This document shows positions 1-10,353 of a stretch of DNA of 64,000 nucleotides, piece by piece. The notes under the pieces are model-generated. The model did not search any database, was not told where the DNA came from, and worked only from the letters and a program-made list of their open reading frames with translations. Origin of the DNA: Chondrus crispus (Eukaryota; Rhodophyta; Florideophyceae; Gigartinales; Gigartinaceae); assembly GCF_000350225.1 (NCBI RefSeq), contig NW_005179032.1, positions 62,001 through 126,000 on the forward strand, written 5' to 3'. Position numbers and translations under genes: made by a program. How positions within the stretch are numbered: the stretch's first letter is position 1; each line of letters begins with the position of its first letter.

Positions 1-1669
1 TTTCTGATTGTGCCGCTCCGAATTAGTGCCGTATTATTAGTCTTTACACAGGACGGCACTAATGCGTGGGGTCGACTGTATCAAAATTTTACATAACATA
101 AATTGTACTGCAATTTCCAAGTAAAATTGTATGATAATTTTTTTGATTTGACCTATACAGAACCCCCCATCCCCCAGATTTAGAGAGAACATGTTGGACG
201 ATAACTTCTAAACTATTTTGGTTGGTCCACTTCTGTTTTCTGCATATCACTACCACTGCTCTAAGCTTTACAAACATATAAATATATCTGGAATCCGAAG
301 GGGTGCCCCTGGTACTGTTTGGTATCCCAAATTCTGGTTACCACCAAACCAGTGTTCAGGTTAGTGACCTCCGTACGATCTGCTGTATGTGTCGCCGCAC
401 CGCATCGCACGCCATCCGTTCTCCGGACGAAGCCCCCTCCTCTTGGGCTCGAACAAATGGGGAGGCGAGTGGTGACAAGCCTGTACAAGCGCCCCTGCCA
501 TCAGCGGACCTTGGCACCCCCCGTACGCGACTGAAGGCGCGAGCGCCACCGCGAGGAAGCGACGACAGGAGAACCTCGACGAGCTAGAGGGGTACGTGCC
601 GATGATCAGGATCGTCCCGAGCTCAGAACAACCCCCTCGGCACCTCTCGCACACGCGCGTGCCAGTGGCAGCACTGCAAGACTGCCCGACGTGCGGTGCG
701 ACTACGAGAAAGGAGTCAGGGTGAAGAGCTGATGGTGGCAGGAGAGTTAAAACTTTGAATTCTTGAACGTGCAATATGCAAGTCACGGCTTCTTGCGCGA
801 TTCGTCCTCTATCACCATGCCAGCGAAGACGGCAAATTTACACAACGGTTAAGGGACCGAACGGCAGCTACGGAGACCCGTCGGAAAGTCTTGGTAAATA
901 TGGTAAAGCAAAGAAAAGATAGCCATGAAGACATTCTAGAGCCCTCTGACTGGAATCGGGCAGAACAGGGCGAGTTGCATGGGCAGCCTACTGTGCGGTA
1001 AAGTACACGCCCGTACCGCAAAGCTGGTTTCGGAAATCGCCGACGCTCGCCCGCATACAGCTCTACGACTCTTCCGGACGTCCTCAAAGGTCCGATGGGA
1101 TGAAGAAGGGGACCACGCCAACGGTGATGCTCGCGGCGCCGACCCGCCCTCCAAAGGCCCTTTTACGGCGTGGAAGTAGCCCTAATCTATGGCACCTCAA
1201 GATATGGGAAGCGCCCATCAGAGAAACCCATGGCGCGAGCGAGTGTAGGAAAGGAAGAGGGGCCCTGAGAGCGATGGTCGGCGGTCAGGGGGCGGCCGTC
1301 AGCACAAAGGAGAAACAAAAAAGGGGAGCTAAAAGAAAGGGGAATGGCACGACGGACGCGTCTTCCCAGAAACAAGCATTTTGACGATGGTAAGACGCCT
1401 AATTCCCCCTCGTCACCGATAAGGGAAGGGGGTCCGAGGAGATGACATCCAAGCCATTTGGATAACGAATCGGGTTGCTAATGACGCCGTTCAAGTATAT
1501 CAATCCGAGAAGCTTGTGATGGATGCCCACGAGTACATTTTCAAAGTTGTTCGTTCAAGAAGGCGTCGGCCCCCAAGTGATAGGCAAGGAAAATACTGCG
1601 GTCCCCGGTAGTGAAATCCGTCCAAGGACGCCGGTTGCGTTCCGGCACCGCTTCGGCGCGGTACAGCAA
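1..1669. other. No gene recognised
   Basis: The first 300 bases are AT-rich. From about 400 the sequence turns GC-rich, and many short overlapping frames appear on both strands. None shows a recognisable domain or a convincing start, so I treat them as chance frames. The GC shift continues into the 504-residue frame to the right, so this may be its 3' flank or part of one larger, unrecognised GC-rich unit. Confidence 0.5.
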
Positions 1670-3184
1670 TTATACGACCGACGCACACGACCAGGATACG
1701 CGAGAGGAGCTCCGTTCGAGGGGGTGTAGAGGGACGCGGGGGAGGTCCACCGCCACCCTCCCCAAGAACTCCAACACCTCCGGCGGTTGCACGAATACAC
1801 GGCTCTGCACGGACACTTCGTTCATAAGTGCATTCCTCAGCGACCACGCCCATTCTCTCTCTAGATTATGCATCGCGTCGACGTAGACGGGGTGCCCCGG
1901 ATCGGCGCAAACGAACCCGAAGTGCTTTAAAACGTTAGGGAGGAGAGGATGCACTCCCAACGAGCGGAGTGCCTCCCTTACGACGGCGGGGAGCACCGGA
2001 AAATCCTCCGAGGAGAGTCCGGTCGCGAAGGCGGACGCACGGAAGACCCGCCCGTCTTCCTCGTCTGCTCGACGGTATACTGCCCAATCGTGAGGGGCGA
2101 TCGCGACCCCATGTAGCCGCATCAAGGAACAGACGGATTTCTGCAATGCCGCCCTCGCATTCGAATAGGTATACGGTCGGGGGCTGACGTACAGCCCCGA
2201 CACGGCAGACAGGATAAACCGACGCGGACCACTGCGGTCGGGGTCAGACAAATAGGAAGCCATTTTATCGACGTAGTCGACCTCACCGCCGCTGTATGCA
2301 AAGGTCCGCTCGCTGCGGATGGCCTCCGAAATCTGGTATGCGGCGCCGACGCCGTCCGCGGTGAGGCGCGCCAGCATCAACGACGCTTCCTCCGTCCCAC
2401 CTGCCTCGTAAACGCGACGAACGCGCAGCAGGTCGGGGCGGAGGCGATCGTGGAACAGTAGCTCGCCCACGGTCACTCCGAAACGGGCGAACCGACGCCA
2501 CGGGAATTGAAAGCGCTCGACGGGAAGCGGTGCGGACCGCTCGAGGGGCGACCCGAACCGCCTCGTCACGGGGTCGTTTCTCTCCCCGGCGGGAGGCGAC
2601 GCCCGAACGATGATGGCGTCGGCCGCACGCTCGACCAGGGGCGCCGAGGCGGGAACCAACTCGATCGACGGAGTCGATTCCCCAGAGCCCTGCGACTTTT
2701 GAAACGGCGGTAACGTAGCCCAGGGCCGTGGCGTCGGCTCGAGCCGACGCGAGGAACCTTCTCCACGGGGAGCGGTGTTGGCGTCCGACGACGGGACGGC
2801 CCTCGAAGGGCCCTCGAGAGGCGTGGACATCGACGGACCAAGAATAGCGCGGCACGGCCAGGGCAAGGAGCCCGACGAGTACCCGAAGGAGGGGAAGCGA
2901 AGGACGTGGGGCACGGATGCGAAGGACGCGCGGAGGAATGGCAGGAAGTACGGGGACGGCAGGACGGCGCGGTCGAGCGCGCCACCGCCAGCGACGATAA
3001 GACGACAGCAGGAAGGGAGAACGGAGGATCGAAGGCGATTGGGGCCCGGACCTGGGCGGAAGGAAGGAATGCGCACGATCTCGGACAGAGTTACGTACCG
3101 GTCAGTCACGGGGATCGACATGGCCACCTCTCTAAGCCAGAGTGAACGCGGACGTTCACCGTTAAGTCGGGGGCGATGTGGCAT
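1670..3184 (-). CDS. Unrecognised 504-residue protein
   Basis: I do not recognise this protein. It is one uninterrupted frame of 504 codons opening with ATG. The first 200 residues are Pro/Ser/Arg-rich and low in complexity. Residues from about 235 onward look like a folded, helix-rich domain of ordinary composition. There is no signal peptide, membrane span, zinc-binding cluster or catalytic motif that I can see. Base composition is GC-rich, unlike the Copia element inserted 140 bases away on its 5' side. High GC favours chance long frames, and a 190-codon frame on the same strand overlaps it, so it may not be real. The alternative is a coding region of an unclassified mobile element. Start choice is uncertain: the Met at residue 22 would also serve. 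Confidence 0.4.
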   Translation of the reverse strand: MPHRPRLNGERPRSLWLREVAMSIPVTDRYVTLSEIVRIPSFRPGPGPNRLRSSVLPSCCRLIVAGGGALDRAVLPSPYFLPFLRASFASVPHVLRFPSFGYSSGSLPWPCRAILGPSMSTPLEGPSRAVPSSDANTAPRGEGSSRRLEPTPRPWATLPPFQKSQGSGESTPSIELVPASAPLVERAADAIIVRASPPAGERNDPVTRRFGSPLERSAPLPVERFQFPWRRFARFGVTVGELLFHDRLRPDLLRVRRVYEAGGTEEASLMLARLTADGVGAAYQISEAIRSERTFAYSGGEVDYVDKMASYLSDPDRSGPRRFILSAVSGLYVSPRPYTYSNARAALQKSVCSLMRLHGVAIAPHDWAVYRRADEEDGRVFRASAFATGLSSEDFPVLPAVVREALRSLGVHPLLPNVLKHFGFVCADPGHPVYVDAMHNLEREWAWSLRNALMNEVSVQSRVFVQPPEVLEFLGRVAVDLPRVPLHPLERSSSRVSWSCASVV

Positions 3185-3288
3185 AATTGCCGACGACTAC
3201 TGTGTACATTAGATTTGCAATTAGATCTAGATCCCGCTGTAAGGTACGGAACTTACAGCGTCGCGCGCATGTCTTACAGCGCGCGCGC

Positions 3289-3315
3289 CAGCACACGTGC
3301 ACGGCACGTGTGCTG
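3289..3315. repeat. Perfect 12-bp inverted repeat with 3-base spacer
   Basis: CAGCACACGTGC at 3289-3300 and its exact complement at 3304-3315 are separated by ACG. The repeat ends 10 bases before the target duplication of Copia element LTR-A, so it may have been a preferred, hairpin-forming landing site. It may equally be a regulatory palindrome, since its core CACGTG is an E-box. Confidence 0.7.
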
Positions 3316-3330
3316 ACAGCCCGATGGCTG

Positions 3331-3833
3331 TGTAAGATACACACGTGGGATACGTGGACAGAATGTATCTCTGGCAAGGTATCCAGGATTGCGGATGTCA
3401 GACAGTGTCCTTCCAGGGATGTGCACTTTCAGCTGCGTGTTCAAAGGACGTGAAGAGGATGAAAGTGCAGGAAAGCGAAGCTGAATGGGAATGAAAATCC
3501 CATTCGAGAATTAGACTCCGAAGTAGATTCGAGGTGCGAACGCGAGGAGCTTCGACCTGAAGATAGAACTACGAGATGGATGAAGGGGTGCGAGGAGCGG
3601 CCGAAGGGCCGGGGTCGAGGGAAATAAATACAGGTGGAGCGAGCTGCCCTGCGCGAAAGGGAGTCTCGACGACTTGGAGGTATCCTTTTGATGCCGTATC
3701 CTGTTGCCTTTGCCAAGGTTGCGTGCAGCTCCGCTTCCCACCCAAACTCCAACGGAAGGAGGTTCGTGTCCGCCTGCGACATCCCGCTCACTGTCTCCTT
3801 GCACACGTGTAACCATGTCTCATGGGTCTGATA
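3331..3833 (+). repeat. LTR-A 5' LTR
   Basis: The repeat is 503 bp and matches 8739-9241. It opens with TGTAAGATAC and ends TCTGATA. An AAATAAATA stretch near 3621-3630 may hold the promoter or polyadenylation signals. Confidence 0.93.
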
Positions 3834-6800
3834 GTTATGGGCCCAGTAAACCCGGGACTCGCAGTGCTTACGATCCTCCACTATTTGCTGAAAATGAAGA
3901 TCGGTATTCGTACAAGTTGTTGGTGCGTGAATGGATCCAAATGCACAACAAAGTGAAGGATATTGACAAGAAAAGCATGGCTGTATACCTAACTGCTGGG
4001 GACAGGATTCTGATGAGCCTACCCCACTGTGTACAATTCACTGTGCGACAAAAGGGAAATGAAGGCGAAATCAATTTGAGCAGCCACAACGGAATAGAAG
4101 TAGTTGAGCAAATATTGAAGGTTGTCGCAACTGACACTCAAGTTTCGAACAACACTCGACTCTCCAAAGCGTATGCAACCGTCACTGCGATGAAGCGAAA
4201 AGAAAGTCAGCAAATTATGGAGTAAGCTGAGAAGTTCAAGGGACTGGCTAATCACTACTTCATGCTGACTAACGCTCCAAATGCGTCCGTCACCTCTGAA
4301 CAGCTAGCGCACTTGATGCTGACGAATGCCAGCCTCAGCTTGGATGTGCACTCTTCCGCTATCATGCGCCTAACGTCTGTTGTGTCCGAAAGGACTCCAA
4401 GCAAATACGCACATGTCCCAACAGCAACGGCAGTATTACTTGGGTTGAAAAATTCATTTGGAGGGCTCCAAGAATACTGTACTGCATCCTCTGAGTCGTC
4501 TGCAAATGACGTGAACTCACTCCTGTCCTCAATGGCATCTGCCATATCGGATGTGCAGAGTAAGCTGCAACACTTCCCTCGAGATGAACCTGGTGAGGAG
4601 GGGTGTATGGCTCGTGCTACTCTCAATGATGCATACTCAGTACTGCAAGACATACCACAGCCAAAGCCAGAACCGAAAGTGGAATTCAGGACTCTTCTAT
4701 CCGCACAACCAATCATATCTAAAGAGCGTCGTCTACAAAAAGGCAGATTTCAAAGAAGACGTCCAAGCTGGGGCTGTTATGACTGTGGTAGCACTGACCA
4801 CAAGCAAGGGTCGCTCTCCTGTAAGGGACCTAGTATGATTGGCCGAAAAATTCAAGAAGAAAGCCGAAAGGGAACTGTTCCAGCTTCCCCGATCGCACTC
4901 CCAGATGCTTGCCCACCAACCCGAGCACACTTCATCCCACAGAAGAGCTCTGGTCGATTGGGTTTTCGCTCCCCCGGCAGTCACTGACGTATGAGCGGTC
5001 CTTGCTTTCGTACAAATCGCCGTCAGGAGATGATGATGCAGTCCAAGGCGAGAAATCGGTAGGGCAAATCGTCGATGCTAACCCGATCTGCGACCCAGAA
5101 TGTCCGCGTACTGTCGGGGGATTAAAAGAATTATCAGAACTTTCGCTAGCGCTCGGCCAACAGTTCAAGCTCGAACCGCTGGACTGCGCCCCTTTTGTGC
5201 ATGGTTTCGGGATATACTGCTCCGATTCGTCTATCTCAATCGGGATTTGGCGCATGACAGGGATAGATCTACAAGACAGAGAGTACAGCGTAAGATTTTA
5301 AGTCATCAGAGGAGAATGCCCAGCTCTGTTCGGAAACGATTACCTCAGCCACATGGATATGCTCGGACCAAAGTCCCTATTAGATGCACCGCCAGGTGTA
5401 CTAGCGAAAAAGGGAATCATATTGCCAACGTATACAGACAATAATATGCGAACATTCTTACATTTGGTAACTCAACGTCAAAAAGCTGTGCAGAAACTAT
5501 CGGAGGCCTTGGAGAACGACACACGGCTTTCAGAGCAGCATGCCATGAATTCAGCATATTTTGTCGGAGATCATTCTCAACTTTCACAGCAAAATGAGAA
5601 AACCAGCCTTCGCAAGCATGTCAAAAGGAATGCTTTAAGATCAAAGGTAAAGGACTCAAGGGGTTCTCGATGGCTCGCGCGACGCCTTCACCTAAGCACG
5701 CACTTACACTGGCGTGACATGTGTAAAATTGCGAAAAAGGCAGGCATAATGACCCCGGCCCTTGAAAAAGCTCTCGCACGACATACGAGCGGTGTGAGGC
5801 ATGCCCAGGGAGTGGAAGAGCGCTCATAAGTCGAAAAGCCCCACATTCTGTGAAGGATACATTTAATGAATCTGTTCAAGTAGACTTCTGCTATGTTCCC
5901 GAGCTATTGGAAATGACGATACTTGCTGTCACGGAGCGCTACTCAGGGAGGACGAGACACCAGTTGGTGTGTTCTCGGGATATGGACCACATAGCCTCCA
6001 CCATCGAGACTCTCCATATTCTTGAAGATGGTCCACCCGAAGAGTTGCGGGCGGACCCAGAGTTCGACAACGAGTCCATCAGGGACATGTGCGCACGGCA
6101 CTCTATACAATTTCGAGAGACCCCAGCCCGTCGCCACAACAAAATTGGAGCGGTCGAACGCTCGCACGGCATTTTTAAAGTCATAGTTCGCAAATTCCTC
6201 TCCCAACACGCCATGTACTCCTTTCACGCCAGCCATACAAGTGATATTGACCACTTGGTAAAGGCTGCATCTTTCGCAACAAGTATCATATCGGGATCAC
6301 AGGAAACATGCCCATTCGAGAGAGCAAAGGGCTATATGCCAATGGTCTGTGGACTTCCCCAAAGTACAGTTTCTGCCGAAATGAAGGACGCATTTAGTGA
6401 GAAACGCGCAATTGACGCAGTGGAAGCTATGCTGAAGGGACACAACCCGAACACAGTTGCTCCCAATCTACTGCGACCAGAGAACGGAAGGGCCAAAGAA
6501 ATATACTTTCATGTACGAAACCACGCCAAACCTTCTAAATGGCATATAGGTTATGTGCAGCATCTCGGGCCTTTCGTCGCCCACGTATCCCACACCGAAA
6601 TGGGAAGTGGACAACATCGGAAGATCGCATACGAAGATATCCGGCTCGCACCTCGCAACCCGCTGTTGAAGGAGCTTGTCGAACAGGGTCTGCTTTTCGA
6701 GCCATACGGAGCGTGCGCCCCAGAACCCCTTTTTGACACAGGACGAGCAGCAGCACTTGAATCAGGCAACGACGTGCTCAACTCTACGCCGCCGTCCGCT

Positions 6801-8606
6801 GGTGGGCTGCTCTTGGAGCAGAGATTATGGTCCAATCATCACAGCCATTGCAAGGATCAATCAACATCACGTGGTCCAAGGGCACTCCAGGCTATCCACA
6901 CTACACTGCTTACCACCTTTGTCAAACAAGGAAATCCTCAGCGTGATATCGGTCATACATTGAGCTCTGCGAAACACGCAAGTCTTGACCCGGTTGGTGT
7001 AACCAGGTTGGAATCCTCGAAACAGAAGATATTGCAGTATGCTCGGGATCTTTTTGGCCCTTCTTAACTAAAGCCACGAGAGCTTGAGTGCCTCCCCTCC
7101 TGGCTCGTGGAAGAAGCCGTCGAAAACGAAAAAAATAATTGGAAACCTCACATCGGGCGACTCGACCGCCGCTCCCTTGCCCCAAATTTCAATGTAATAT
7201 CTTCTCACGATTTTTGTGTCATCAAAACGACAGGTGATGGATCGACCTTGAAATTGAAGAACAGAACAGTTCCACATGGCAACAGGGACAAAGACAAGGA
7301 AGGAATCAGAAAGGACTCTGAGACCGCGTCTTTCATCATTATCAGATTCGTGCCCGCTCTGGCTGCTATAATTGGCTTCCGACTCTCCTCTATCGACGTG
7401 TCTAGTGCATACTTTCAGGCTGATAATCTCAACCGCGACGTTTACATGTTGCCTCCCCGCTCATGGAATGAACCTCGCCATACTGTAATTCGCCTCACGA
7501 AACCTGCTTACGGACTGGGAGAATCAGGACGCCTTTGGCAGCTTGCAATCGAAAAATGGCTACAGGACACAGGCTTCTGCCAGCTCCTCGGGTTTCCCCA
7601 AATTCTCGTCCTATATGATTCCTCTGGTCTCCCTAAAATGATCCTCGCAAAGGTAGTTGAAGACATCCTGGTTACGGGTAGCGTCCCGGATATGCAAGCC
7701 TTTTTTGCAAAAATGAAGACCAAATTCAAACTAGGCAGGTTTCTATGCGATGTACCATTTGAGTTCCACTTCCTGTTTGTGCAGCAGGACAAGAATGGTG
7801 AAATATCACTGTCGATGTTTGACTACCTGAGGAAGAACGTGCAGCATATTGCAATCAATAAGGAACAGAAGAGCAAGCCTGAGGACTTTTGCTCACCAGA
7901 GTTCCATGGACACGTGAGAAAATTTGCCGGATCACTGAATTATCTCAGCCAGGCCGTCTTACCCCAAGCTTTCTTCGTTGCATCCTGGGCGCAGCAGCAA
8001 CTTGGTCGCCTCAAGCATAAACATATAATCCAGATGAATAAGCAGTTCGCTGAACTTCAGAAGCTGTCGCCAATAATCCGGTTTAAGGTACACGCTGAAC
8101 GAGAATTGGCCACATGTGCGAGCATTGTAGCATTTTCTGACGCTTCGCATGGCGCCTCCTCCTATGGGCAATCTGGGTACATCGGGGGATTCTTTATTGA
8201 ACTGTCGTCAGGACGCTCAATATATCATATCATAGATTGGCACAGTGGAAACCAAAAGAGAGTATCCTTCTCGTCCGGTGGCTCAGAAATTATCGCGGCT
8301 GCTGATGCTACAGACCGTGCCGGATACCTGCACGAGCTCTACGCTACGCTACTGGGGCCTGACGTCGATCTTCAGCTCTCATTACTCGTGGACTCCCGCG
8401 GACTGCACGATACCATAACAACATTGCATGAACCCAGCGATTATCGTCTCAGGCCTACGGTCGCACGGATAAGAGACTCCTTTGAGTCAAAAGAAAAAGG
8501 GGAACTTACAGGACTAGGTTGGATTCTTGGCCCGCTGAATGTGTCGGACTGCTTGACAAAGTGCAATCCGACGATGTGGGCGCAACTTCAAAAGATGTTT
8601 TCATAA
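3815..8606 (+). CDS. LTR-A gag-pol coding region (broken)
   Basis: A Gag-like region comes first, with a Ser/Lys-rich C-terminal part containing CYDCGSTDHKQ-like zinc-knuckle remnants. A Copia-type integrase core with a YxxAVERSHG-like E-containing motif follows. Then come a reverse transcriptase with VSSAYFQA and a divergent VVEDILVTG active-site motif, and RNase H with AFSDASHG. The LTR-proximal RNase H segment (7.1-8.6 kb) is the best-kept part. This would be a retrotransposon polyprotein processed by its own protease. It is not intact. Confidence 0.8.
3834..3846 (+). other. LTR-A primer-binding site, half-tRNA-iMet type
   Basis: GTTATGGGCCCAG directly follows the 5' LTR. It is complementary to the anticodon arm of initiator Met-tRNA (CUGGGCCCAUAAC), not to a tRNA 3' end. 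Drosophila copia is known to prime from a cleaved half of tRNA-iMet at the same sequence. I infer the same priming here. Confidence 0.75.
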
Positions 8607-8738
8607 GGCAGCATATCACTTGAACAATTAGATGCTGTTCGCTCCGTTGACTCCCGACATTGGACATGAGGTAAAGACCTTCTGCTCTGTGAATTGACAT
8701 GAAGTTGTGGTGAACGCCTTTCATGCCAATGGGGGGAG

Positions 8739-9241
8739 TGTAAGATACAAACGTGGGATACGTGGGCAGAATGTGTCTCTGGCAAGGTATCCAGGTTTGC
8801 GGATGTCAGACAGTGTCCTTCCAGGGATGTGCACTTTCAGCTGCGTGTTCAAAGGACGTGAAGAGGATGAAAGTGCAGGAAAGCGAAGCTGAATGGGAAT
8901 GAAAATCCCATTCGAGAATTAGATTCCGAAGTAGATTCGAGGTGCGAACGCGAGGAGCTTCGACCTGACGATAGAACTACGAGATGGATGAAGGGGTGCG
9001 AGGAGCGGCCGAAGGGCCGGGGTCGAGGGAAATAAATACAGGTGGAGCGAGCTGCCCTGCGCGAAAGGGAGTCTCAACGACCTGGAGGTATCCTTTCGAT
9101 GCCGTATCCTGTTGCCTTTGCCAAGGTTGCGTACAGCTCCGCTTCCCACCCAAACTCCAACAGAAGGAGGTTCGTGCCCGCCTGCGACATCCCGCTCACT
9201 GTCTCCTTGCACACGTGCAACCATATCTCATGCGTCTGATA
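8739..9241 (+). repeat. LTR-A 3' LTR
   Basis: The repeat is 503 bp and is preceded by the purine tract GGGGGGAG at 8731-8738. It is followed by the second copy of the GGCTG target duplication. Confidence 0.93.
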
Positions 9242-9246
9242 GGCTG

Positions 9247-9689
9247 AGAGTATTACAGTGCGGGACGACCTGCACTGGTACAGTAGCAGGGTACTATACG
9301 ATAGTATGATAACTTCGATTTGTATATTAAATAGGAGGAAGGGCGCCGGCGGGGGAGGATGGGGGTAACTTGGAGACGACCCACGACTGCGGCGCAAAAC
9401 CTTCCAGCTTACTCTAATTAGGCAACATATTCGCACGCCTTTTTAGTTAGGGACCGGCACGGGTCGGGTTGCGCGACACGCGAGCGAGCCGCGATCCGCC
9501 TCCGCCCGTCAGCGCTGGTACGTCACCCAGCACTGCTCCGGGGCGTCGAGGTGTCGATCTGCTCGTGCGTGCGCGCGACCTATCGCGACCCGCTCTACCA
9601 ACCTGCTACCGGGCCCGTGCCCGGATCCGTGGGCAGGAGGAGTCCCCCGTCTTCCGCCAAACCAAGGTCTCCGTCGGATGTTTAGCTAT
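9247..9689. other. Host flank without a recognisable gene
   Basis: The first 100 bases are AT-rich. A GC-rich stretch follows at about 9330-9660, with no frame I trust. It resembles in composition the GC-rich block on the other side of LTR-A, from which the insertion separated it. Confidence 0.5.
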
Positions 9690-10353
9690 ACCCCTCTGCT
9701 GCTGGGGTTGTTTATGCTACACTAATGAGAACTGAATTGTACATTAAGACCCTTGCGTTGGAGTTTGTCAATATAACACGAACACTGAAGAATTGTAAGC
9801 ACGCCCAGACTCTTCCGCCGTTTTTCACTATCTGAAATGCGACGATATCGATATGAATTGTCTAGGCCCGCATACAAACACCGGAATACTAGATCCTGAA
9901 CCCTGTGAAGCTGTTGTGTATGATGGGGATGTATCATGGCATTGCCCTTATCGAGATGGCTTCCGCATTGATAACAATACGGCGCAAGAAGCAAAATGTC
10001 GAAGGTGGGAGCGAAAAGAAATGACATACGGTTTTGGACGACTCTGTACAGATTCTTTACTTTTGACGCGATCGAGGCCCTGTTCGGGGCTGCATATGGC
10101 GTGCAAACTAGCATTAAGCAGGTTGTTCCGGGCGAAATCAAGAATGTAACGAACGTTACACTCTGGTGGCTGATACCGATAGCATGGGTCATCCTTGTTC
10201 TATTGGCGAGCAGTATATGGGTGGGTAGTGGTGATGCGGTGTTATGGCATCACTCCTATCGCGCATGATGAGAGGTCGTTGGTGGGAATGTTGGAAGAAA
10301 AATCAGACATTGAATCAAGTACTGCGTCCAACGGGGTGGACGTTGAGTGGTGA
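9690..10353 (+). pseudogene. Broken paralogue of the membrane protein at 31371
   Basis: This matches the C-terminal two-thirds of the gene at 31371-32459. Matching blocks, in three alternating frames, are: KTLAL near 9740; a C-x(8)-C-x-GP block near 9845-9860; a WHC block near 9940; LFGAAYGV near 10080; NVTNVTLWWLIPIAW and a membrane span near 10145-10215; and a hydrophilic tail (PIAHDERSL...NGVDVEW) ending at TGA 10351-10353. Frame changes fall near 9835, 9995 and 10225, and the N-terminal membrane spans are missing. Cysteines and N-glycosylation sequons are largely kept, which points to fairly recent loss. I infer a dispersed host gene family. A frame-disrupted multi-copy element gene is the alternative. 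Confidence 0.8.

Larger units (their letters stand above)
3326..9246 (+). mobile_element. LTR-A: Ty1/Copia retrotransposon (fossil)
   Basis: Two 503-bp direct repeats (TGTAAGATAC...TCTGATA) bound the element, with the target duplication GGCTG at 3326-3330 and 9242-9246. Order is LTR, primer site, gag (about 3.8-4.9 kb), protease and integrase (about 5.0-7.0 kb), reverse transcriptase and RNase H (about 7.1-8.6 kb), purine tract GGGGGGAG just before 8739, LTR. Integrase before reverse transcriptase places it in Copia. The LTRs differ at about 15 sites of 503 (near 3%), so it is moderately young. The coding part is broken in about four or five places, so it is a fossil. The LTRs end TG...TA rather than TG...CA. 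Confidence 0.93.

Noticed and set aside
2283-2855. 190-codon frame overlapping the 504-codon frame
   Set aside because: Arg-rich shadow frame typical of GC-rich DNA.
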